Below, in pieces: positions 59,315 to 64,000 of a stretch of DNA of 64,000 nucleotides (position 1 is the stretch's first letter; each line of letters opens with the position of its first letter). Location: NCBI GenBank assembly GCA_019745075.1, contig JAIETR010000034.1:1-64000 (forward strand). The letters are read 5' to 3'. Under the pieces are notes generated by a model, which saw only the letters and a list, made by a program, of their open reading frames with translations, made no database searches and was not told the origin of the DNA. The position numbers were made by a program, and so were the translations under genes. The stretch comes from Qipengyuania sp. (GTDB taxonomy: Bacteria > Pseudomonadota > Alphaproteobacteria > Sphingomonadales > Sphingomonadaceae).

Positions 59315-59414
59315 GGGCAATCGCAACGCGTGGAAACATGGCGGGCGCTCAGCCGAGGCGCTGGCAGCGGCTCGATACTTGAAAGCGATTGCGCGGCTGG
59401 TGCGAGAAAGCTGA
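59151..59414 (+). CDS. Small HGG/KGNRNA-motif phage protein
   Basis: An 87-residue basic protein with four-cysteine/histidine-like character: APRCLARTRAGAECQSPAV and RKRCRMHGGTNPGAPKGNRNAWKHG. This motif set is widespread in small phage and island proteins often placed near terminase genes; it probably binds DNA or zinc. It overlaps the previous gene by 164 bases in a different frame, and its motif quality shows that this frame is truly coding. ATG 59151 is the chosen start. Confidence 0.8.
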   Translation: MEKSPINPMEPQPARLASAPRCLARTRAGAECQSPAVKGRKRCRMHGGTNPGAPKGNRNAWKHGGRSAEALAAARYLKAIARLVRES

Positions 59415-59479
59415 CTAAGGGAGGCTGTTTGTCAGTTGCGAGGTGCTGCGATAAGAACTTGTGCCGAGGGGGATTGCGG

Positions 59480-59911
59480 ATGTGGGGTGAACTTTTCCGC
59501 GACGGCCAGCCGGTCGAGATCGCGCAAATTCTGTTGCTGCTAGTCGGAATGGGATTCGTCGTCTTGACGCCATTCGTTTGGGTGTGCGGCAGAATCCTCG
59601 CATTGAAGGAACAACCGGATAGGCGGGCGCTCTGGACCGTCGCAGCTTCCTATGCTGGTGCCGCTTTGATTTTCATTTTTGGCAGCGGCGGATTCATCTC
59701 GCCTTGGCTCGCGCCCTTCATTCCCTTGCCAGGCGCGCTAGCGATCTATTTTTGGCTGCGGCACAGCTATCGCAAAGCATGGATTGACGACGAAATGGTG
59801 CCGGACTGCATGAGGCTGGAAAACAGTGACTGGCGCATCGGCATTGGGGTTGTGGTGGGAGCGATCATAGCCGCTGCCATTAAGGTCGCGGTTATTCGCG
59901 GCCCTCTGTGA
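59480..59911 (+). CDS. Small membrane protein of the island, hypothetical
   Basis: A 143-residue protein with about four membrane helices (IAQILLLLVGMGFVVLTPFVWV, WTVAASYAGAALIFIFG, APFIPLPGALAIYFWL, IGIGVVVGAIIAAAIKVAVI). ATG 59480 follows GGGGGATTGC; the ORF-track start 50 codons earlier reads through the previous gene's end. No family recognised. It lies 380 bases upstream of the abi gene on the same strand and may be separate cargo or an accessory membrane effector. Confidence 0.68.
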   Translation: MWGELFRDGQPVEIAQILLLLVGMGFVVLTPFVWVCGRILALKEQPDRRALWTVAASYAGAALIFIFGSGGFISPWLAPFIPLPGALAIYFWLRHSYRKAWIDDEMVPDCMRLENSDWRIGIGVVVGAIIAAAIKVAVIRGPL

Positions 59912-60177
59912 ACGGTGTGACCGAGACCCGAAACTGATTTGCGCCAAGCGCGCGGAAACCCGCCCTTTCAATCGATCCCGAATTGCCAGTCAGATTTGAT
60001 TGAGAAGCTGCCACCTCTCGAAAGGCGCAGCTTTCCGCCATTTCCAGCCGCGATCCGTCGCGTTCGGTGTGTGCCTGTTCCTAGCTTCCAAATGTCGCCT
60101 GGCTTGCCGTTCTGATTTAGATCGCGGCATATGGGCCAAATATCCGGTGGGATGCGACGAAGCGAAACAAGCCGTTA

Positions 60178-60206
60178 TTGATTTGTTGGGAAACGGTGGA
60201 TATATA
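60178..60206 (+). promoter_or_regulatory. Sigma70-type promoter for small RNA and/or abi
   Basis: TTGATT at 60178-60183, a 17-base spacer, and TATATA at 60201-60206. Spacing is ideal and the -10 box is unusually AT-rich for this genome. The predicted start of transcription (about 60212-60214) falls exactly at the base of the downstream hairpin. Confidence 0.65.
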
Positions 60207-60211
60207 GCGCG

Positions 60212-60268
60212 CAACAAAGCCCGCCACGCCTCTCAACGATGCGCACCATGGCGGGCTACTTTGTTTTT
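60212..60268 (+). ncRNA. Candidate hairpin RNA upstream of AbiF-like gene
   Basis: ACAAAGCCCGCCA (60214-60226) pairs with TGGCGGGC-TAC-TTTGT (60249-60264), giving 13 bp with one 3-base bulge and a 22-base loop (CGCCTCTCAACGATGCGCACCA less the closing base). TTTTT follows at 60264-60268. Together with the promoter ending eight bases earlier this describes a transcript of roughly 55 nt. Abi_2/AbiF HEPN proteins have recently been reported, as I recall, to be paired with adjacent structured RNAs that act as antitoxins. Alternatives are a 5' leader attenuator of abi or a terminator of the upstream gene. Expression is unproven. Confidence 0.6.
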
Positions 60269-60291
60269 GGGCTTGGCTCGCGCATAAGTGA

Positions 60292-61209
60292 ATGATGCGC
60301 CATTTCAATAAGCCATCCAAGTCAATTCCCGACCAAATCGCCCTGCTCCAAGAGCGCGGGATGGTGATCGAGAATGCGCAGCAAGCAACCTGGGCGCTCA
60401 GCCATATCAGCTACTATCGGCTGCGGGCTTACTGGCTCTACTACGAAGCCGAACCCGAATCCGGCAATCATATATTCAAGGAAGGCACGACGCTCGAAGC
60501 GGTGCTTTCCCTCTATGAATTTGATCGCCGTCTCCGGCTGCTGCTTATGGACGCGTTGGAGCGAATAGAGGTCGCGGCGCGTGGTGCATGGGCGCACCAG
60601 ATGGCAATGGTCTATGGACCACACGGTTACCTCAATGCGGCGCTATATCCACGCACCGATCGCTTTCAGGCCAACCTTACGCAGCTACAGTCCGAATTTG
60701 ATCGCTCGCATGACGTGTTCGTCGATCATTACAAGCGCACTTACAACAATCCTCCATTGCCGCCTGTCTGGATGGCAGCCGAATTTATGTCTTTCGGTCT
60801 GCTGTCCAAATTCTTCTCGGCTTTGGGAGGACGTGCTGACCGCAAGGCAATCGCGCGCAAAGCTGGCTTTGATGACCGAGTTTTCCAGGGCTTTATGCAT
60901 CACCTTGCGACGGTGCGAAACATTTGCGCGCACCATAGCCGCCTCTGGAACCGGCGCTTTACCGTCACCTTCCCAATCGCACAAAATCCGGCTGGCATTG
61001 CAGATACGATTGTCCCTGAGGCCGACCGCAAGCTCTACAACACGCTCTCAATGCTGTTGCACTCGATGGGAACCATATCTCCTGAATCCGACTGGCCACG
61101 CCGCCTGACGTGTTTGATCGCGGAAAATCCGACGGGCGATTTTGCCGCAATGGGCTTCCCTGATGATTGGCGGCAGCGTCCTCTATGGGCGCACCTCTGT
61201 TCTGATTAA
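60292..61209 (+). CDS. Abi_2/AbiF-type HEPN abortive infection protein
   Basis: A 305-residue protein of the Abi_2 family (lactococcal AbiD/AbiF relatives), expected to be a HEPN RNase that stops growth of infected cells. The start FNKPSKSIPDQIALLQERGMVI and SHISYYRLRAYWLYY are typical, followed by FDRRLRLLLMDALERIEVAARGA and the HEPN motif RNICAHHSRLWNR (R209-x4-H214). A second R-x4-H, RGAWAH (R97-H102), sits in the first conserved helix. Two adjacent ATGs (60292, 60295) follow a weak AAGTGA. It is the last gene of the tRNA-Ser island, with its own promoter and hairpin RNA upstream. Lower GC and different codon use suggest transfer. Confidence 0.88.
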   Translation: MMRHFNKPSKSIPDQIALLQERGMVIENAQQATWALSHISYYRLRAYWLYYEAEPESGNHIFKEGTTLEAVLSLYEFDRRLRLLLMDALERIEVAARGAWAHQMAMVYGPHGYLNAALYPRTDRFQANLTQLQSEFDRSHDVFVDHYKRTYNNPPLPPVWMAAEFMSFGLLSKFFSALGGRADRKAIARKAGFDDRVFQGFMHHLATVRNICAHHSRLWNRRFTVTFPIAQNPAGIADTIVPEADRKLYNTLSMLLHSMGTISPESDWPRRLTCLIAENPTGDFAAMGFPDDWRQRPLWAHLCSD

Positions 61210-61238
61210 GCCACCGGCGTTCGCATCAAGCGCCAACG

Positions 61239-61262
61239 CTATCGGGGAGCGATTATGGGAAC
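61239..61262. repeat. Right-end copy of the TTATGGGAAC arm repeat
   Basis: CTATCGGGGAGCGATTATGGGAAC matches 52690-52713 at 21 of 24 positions, in the same orientation. It lies 44 bases inside the right attachment core. In the circular form this copy and the integrase-promoter copies would flank the joined att site, as arm-type sites do. Confidence 0.65.
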
Positions 61263-61305
61263 CAGATCACCAAAGGCAGAAAATGCCAATGTTTTCAGGC
61301 AAAGG

Positions 61306-61396
61306 TGGCGGAGACGGAGGGATTCGAACCCTCGGTACCCGGATAGGGTACGGTTCCTTAGCAGGGAACTGGTTTCAGCCACTCACCCACGTCTCC
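61306..61396 (-). tRNA. tRNA-Ser(GCU), integration site
   Basis: A 91-nt class II tRNA with encoded CCA. Acceptor GGAGACG/CGTCTCC with discriminator G, anticodon stem GTTCC/GGAAC around CTGCTAA (anticodon GCT), long variable arm, and T arm GGGTTCGAATCCC. Its last 14 bases form the right attachment core of the 8.8-kb island, which restored the tRNA on integration. Confidence 0.96.
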
Positions 61397-61600
61397 GGCT
61401 GGCGGCTCCTTCTCGGAGCGCGGGCCTATAGACGGGGGATTTTACCGCTTCAAGGGGCCTCGCGGGGGACATTTCGGGGAGCGGCAGCGGACTCGCCTCG
61501 CCGCAAATCCGATTCGGTTCATCGCGCACTCATTGCCGGGCGATCAAACCGCGCGCTCTATCGCCACCAGACTTCGCCGCCCTCGGGAGGGGCCGAACCG

Positions 61601-62353
61601 ATGACCATCCCACTATCACGCCTGTTCGCGCCGCTCGCCGCGGCGCTTGCTGTCTGCGGTGTCGCCGCCGCTCCGCTCGCCGCGCAGGTCCAGACGGTCG
61701 ATCCCGACAGCGCCTACAACGCGCCGATCGACGGCGATCTCGAGCAGCCCGCCCCCGCGCCGCCGGAGGCCGCGCCGCGGGATGTTCCGCCGCGGGAAGT
61801 CGCGCCGGCACCCGCCGAAACCGTCGCCGCGCCCGGCGCGCCGGTGCCCGCTGCCGCGGCCGACACCACCCAGACCTATCGCGAGGACGACCTCATCGGC
61901 GCCGCCGAGGGCGTCTTCGGCAAGGGCGCCAAGGGCGTCGCCGAGATGATCCGCAAGACCCTCAAGGATCAGGGCCAGCCCAACGCCTATATCGTCGGCC
62001 GCGAGGCGGGCGGGGCCTTCGTCGTCGGGCTGCGCTACGGCTCGGGCACGCTGCACCACAAGGTCGAAGGGCAGAAGCCGGTCTACTGGACCGGGCCCTC
62101 GGTCGGCTTCGACGCCGGCGCGAGCGCGGGCAGCACCTTCGTGCTTGTCTACAATCTTTACGACACCGAAGACCTTTACAAGCGCTTTCCGGCAGGCGAA
62201 GGGCAGGCCTACGCCATCGGCGGACTCAACGCGAGCTACATGCGCTGGGGCGACGTGGTGCTGATCCCGATCCGCGTGGGCGCCGGCCTGCGTCTCGGAG
62301 TCAACGCCGGATACATGAAGTTTTCGAAGAAACAGAACTGGTTACCGTTCTGA
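61601..62353 (+). CDS. eipA: DUF1134 envelope protein (EipA-like)
   Basis: A 250-residue exported protein. A signal peptide (LFAPLAAALAVCGVAAAPLAAQ) is followed by a proline/alanine-rich linker to about residue 85 and the DUF1134 domain: AAEGVFGKGAKGVAEMI, VVGLRYGSGTLHHKV, GPSVGFDAGASAGSTFVLVYNL and RVGAGLRLGVNAGYMKF. The Brucella member EipA is a periplasmic protein needed for envelope integrity. The ATG at 61601 begins the signal peptide after GGGAGGGG. A single gene, upstream of the aminotransferase. Confidence 0.9.
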   Translation: MTIPLSRLFAPLAAALAVCGVAAAPLAAQVQTVDPDSAYNAPIDGDLEQPAPAPPEAAPRDVPPREVAPAPAETVAAPGAPVPAAAADTTQTYREDDLIGAAEGVFGKGAKGVAEMIRKTLKDQGQPNAYIVGREAGGAFVVGLRYGSGTLHHKVEGQKPVYWTGPSVGFDAGASAGSTFVLVYNLYDTEDLYKRFPAGEGQAYAIGGLNASYMRWGDVVLIPIRVGAGLRLGVNAGYMKFSKKQNWLPF

Positions 62354-62402
62354 AAGTGAAAGCCAGCCCTTCGGGTCGATAACAATAACCTGAGGTCTGG
62401 CT

Positions 62403-62447
62403 GGGGCCGCGGCGGAATTCCCCCCAACCGATTCCGGTTGCGGCCCC
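62403..62447. terminator. Nested hairpin between eipA and aminotransferase gene
   Basis: GGGGCCGC (62403-62410) pairs with GCGGCCCC (62440-62447), enclosing a second hairpin AACCG-ATTC-CGGTT (62426-62439). It lies 50 bases after the eipA stop without a T-tract; a transcription end or processing site is likely. Confidence 0.5.
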
Positions 62448-62474
62448 ACCCCTCTCGCGGCAAGGGGCGCGGCG

Positions 62475-63656
62475 ATGCTCGAGACACTCGCCCCCCAGCC
62501 CGCCGACGCGCTGCTCGCGCTCATCAAAGCCCACGATTCGGATCCCCGCGCGGACAAGATCGACCTCGGCGTGGGCGTCTATCGCACCGACAGCGGGGCG
62601 ACGCCGGTGTTCGCCGCGATCAAGGCGGCGGAACGCCGGCTGGTCGATAGCCAGGACAGCAAGGCCTATCTCGGGCCCGAGGGCGACATTGGCTTCGTCG
62701 CCGCGCTGATGCCGTGGATTTTCGGCAGCGATAGCGAGGCGGCCGGCCGCATCCAGGGCATGCAGACGCCGGGCGGCACCGGCGCGGTGCGGCTGGCGGC
62801 GGCGCTGGCCGCGCGCGGCGGCGCGAAGCGGGTGCACATGGGGGTGCCGAGCTGGCCCAACCACAAGCAGATCTTCGACGATCTCGGGCTCGAAACCGCG
62901 CCCTTCGATCACGCCACGCCCGATGGCGCGGCGAACCTCGATGCCGTGCTGGCGGCGATCCGCTCGGCGGGCGCGCGCGACGGGGTGCTGCTGCACGGCT
63001 GCTGCCACAATCCCACCGGCATCGACTACACCCCCGCGCAATGGCGGGCGATCGCCGCCGCGCTGGCCGCGAGCCCGGCGCTGCCGATCCTCGACCTCGC
63101 CTATCACGGCCTCGGGAGCGGGATGGAGGAGGATGCCGCGGGGATGCGCGGCGTACTCGCGGCGGTTCCGCAGGCGTTGGTGGCCTATAGCTGCGACAAG
63201 AACTTCGGGCTCTATCGCGACCGCGTCGGCGCGCTCTATTTCATGGCCGCCGAGCCCGGCCAGCTCGATACCATCGCCTCGAACGCCAACGCGCTCGCCC
63301 GTGCGGCCTGGTCGATGCCGCCCGATCACGGCGCGGCGGCGGTGCGGCTGGTGCTGGAAGACGCCGAACTGACCGCGCAATGGCAGGACGAACTCACCGG
63401 CATGCGCGCACGGATGCGCGGCGTGCGCGAACGGCTGGCGGCGGCGGACAAGGCCGTGCCCGGCCTGAACCTCGCCGCGATCGGCCAGGGCCACGGGCTG
63501 TTCGCCATGCTGCCGCTGGGCAAGGACCGGATCGAGGCGCTGCGGCGCGACCACGGCGCCTATATGGCGGGCTCGGGCCGGATCAATGTCGCCGGGCTGA
63601 CCGAGGCGAACACGCCGCGGTTCATCGCCGCGCTCGCCGAGGTGACCGGGGGCTGA
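62475..63656 (+). CDS. tyrB: Aromatic amino acid aminotransferase
   Basis: A 393-residue class I PLP aminotransferase of the aspartate/aromatic (TyrB/AspC) group. Marks are KIDLGVGVYRTDSGATPV near the N-terminus, YLGPEGDIGF, QTPGGTGAVRLAA, CCHNPTGIDYTPAQW, the PLP lysine in SCDKNFGLYRDRVGAL, and GSGRINVAGL near the end. It transaminates tyrosine, phenylalanine or aspartate; the exact preference is not decided. ATG 62475 follows GCGGCG and fits the family start. Its stop overlaps the ATG of the next gene. Confidence 0.92.
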   Translation: MLETLAPQPADALLALIKAHDSDPRADKIDLGVGVYRTDSGATPVFAAIKAAERRLVDSQDSKAYLGPEGDIGFVAALMPWIFGSDSEAAGRIQGMQTPGGTGAVRLAAALAARGGAKRVHMGVPSWPNHKQIFDDLGLETAPFDHATPDGAANLDAVLAAIRSAGARDGVLLHGCCHNPTGIDYTPAQWRAIAAALAASPALPILDLAYHGLGSGMEEDAAGMRGVLAAVPQALVAYSCDKNFGLYRDRVGALYFMAAEPGQLDTIASNANALARAAWSMPPDHGAAAVRLVLEDAELTAQWQDELTGMRARMRGVRERLAAADKAVPGLNLAAIGQGHGLFAMLPLGKDRIEALRRDHGAYMAGSGRINVAGLTEANTPRFIAALAEVTGG

Positions 63657-64000
63657 TGGACCGGCAGCCCACGCTCGAGGACGAGCGGCTGTTACTACGT
63701 CCGCTGCGGCCGGACGACTGGGGCGCGCTGTGGACCATCGCGTCGGACCGCGAGCTGTGGGCCGTCCATCCGGCCAACGACCGCTGGCGGGAGCCGGTGT
63801 TTCGCGAATTCTTCGCCGATGCGCTGGCGCAGGGCGGCGCGCTCGCGGCGATCGAAAAGAGCACCGGAAGGGTGATCGGCTCGTCGCGGTTCCAGGAATA
63901 TGAGCCGGCGAACGCATCGGGGCATGGCGGCTCGGTCGAGATCGGCTGGACCTTCCTGGCGCGCGATCACTGGGGCGGCGGCTACAACGCCGAGATGAAG
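63656..64000 (+). CDS. GNAT N-acetyltransferase, cut by window end
   Basis: The first 115 codons of a GNAT-family acetyltransferase of the RimJ/RimL-like group: LEDERLLLRPLRPDDWGALWTIA at the start, GRVIGSSRFQEYE in the central strands and SVEIGWTFLARDHWGGGYNAEMK before the window ends, where the acetyl-CoA loop begins. The ATG at 63656 shares a base with the aminotransferase stop (TGATG). Substrate unknown. It is not in the ORF track because it has no stop in the window. Confidence 0.88.
   Translation, partial: MDRQPTLEDERLLLRPLRPDDWGALWTIASDRELWAVHPANDRWREPVFREFFADALAQGGALAAIEKSTGRVIGSSRFQEYEPANASGHGGSVEIGWTFLARDHWGGGYNAEMK

Larger units (their letters stand above)
59912..60291. other. 380-base non-coding region upstream of abi
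   Basis: Relatively A/T-rich gap with no convincing gene. It holds a hairpin AAGCTGC/GCAGCTT (60005-60033), which may end the membrane-protein transcript, then a promoter (60178-60206) and a strong hairpin with T-tract (60214-60268) just before the abi start. ORFs in it on either strand (60000-60287, 59990-60217) show no recognisable domain. Confidence 0.7.
52549..61319. mobile_element. Integrative element in tRNA-Ser(GCU), with abi cargo
   Basis: An 8.8-kb island bounded by the direct repeat TGGCGGAGACGGAG, at 52549-52562 and at 61306-61319. The right copy is the 3' end, including CCA, of tRNA-Ser(GCU) on the minus strand. Inside are a DUF4102-type tyrosine integrase, small unknown genes, an AlpA-like regulator, a winged-helix protein, a Toprim protein, a RepA-like ATPase, phage-type small genes, a membrane protein and an Abi_2 protein. 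There are no capsid, portal or conjugation genes, so it resembles a P4-like satellite or small mobilisable island. Codons and base content (A/T-richer at 59.9-61.3 kb) differ from the chromosome. The integrase is at the end away from the tRNA. Confidence 0.88.

Noticed and set aside
59990-60217. 75-residue minus-strand ORF upstream of abi
   Set aside because: No ribosome-binding site and it overlaps the promoter; the basic C-terminal part is not a recognised family. A small antitoxin cannot be wholly excluded.
60000-60287. 95-residue ORF over the promoter and hairpin before abi
   Set aside because: No ribosome-binding site or recognisable domain, and it runs through the promoter and hairpin; the structured-RNA reading explains the sequence better.

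Overview
The window is GC-rich (high-60s percent by eye), tightly packed DNA from an alphaproteobacterium, most likely of the order Sphingomonadales (Sphingomonadaceae or Erythrobacteraceae). The grounds are a large TonB-receptor carbohydrate locus with a flavin-dependent halogenase-like gene, overlapping start/stop codons (ATGA, GTGA) at many gene junctions, metX-metW, petABC, a DUF1134 (EipA) gene, and palindromic intergenic repeats of the kind common in sphingomonads. Most long ORF-track lines on the other strand are shadows caused by high GC.

Layout. 1-2.2 kb: two acyl-CoA dehydrogenases (the first cut by the window edge). 2.3-17.5 kb: an alpha-glucan/maltodextrin locus with two arms around a LacI-type regulator. 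The minus-strand arm encodes a TonB receptor, a tryptophan-halogenase-like flavoprotein, a secreted GH13 amylase, a cytoplasmic GH13 alpha-glucosidase and an exported GH97 alpha-glucosidase. The plus-strand arm encodes an MFS sugar transporter, a ROK sugar kinase and an exported GH13 enzyme. 17.8-23 kb: a divergent phosphoenolpyruvate-carboxylase-like protein, a flavin monooxygenase, a CinA/MoaB-like protein and tRNA-Gly(CCC). 23.1-24.7 kb is a decayed zone: a frameshifted, truncated integrase at the tRNA, a fragment of a VOC protein and a broken prolyl-tRNA editing gene carrying a repeat. 24.7-32.6 kb: housekeeping genes (fghA, metW-metX, hisC, plsC, DUF218, ftsX-ftsE, a zinc-ribbon membrane protein, tRNA-Leu). 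32.8-40.6 kb: a two-gene signalling operon with a 1600-residue poly-HAMP hybrid kinase resembling fungal Nik1/Os1 kinases, and divergently a winged-helix gene with two small membrane proteins. 40.6-52.4 kb: tRNA-Gly(UCC), apt, petABC, pgeF, pepN, a CAAX-type M48 protease, an NAD-dependent epimerase, an EamA transporter, a threonine aldolase and a GNAT protein.

52.55-61.32 kb is an 8.8-kb integrative element in the 3' end of tRNA-Ser(GCU), bounded by a 14-bp direct repeat of the tRNA end. It carries a tyrosine integrase, small unknown genes, an AlpA-like regulator, a winged-helix protein, a Toprim protein, a RepA-like AAA ATPase, a possible iteron/hairpin region, a phage-type overlapping gene pair, a small membrane protein and an Abi_2/AbiF-type HEPN protein. 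Immediately upstream of the abi gene is a compact promoter followed by a stable hairpin and T-tract: a candidate small RNA. I regard this RNA-plus-HEPN pair as the most interesting system in the window. Beyond the element are eipA, an aromatic aminotransferase and a truncated GNAT gene.

All function calls come from reading the translations and motifs; no searches were run.
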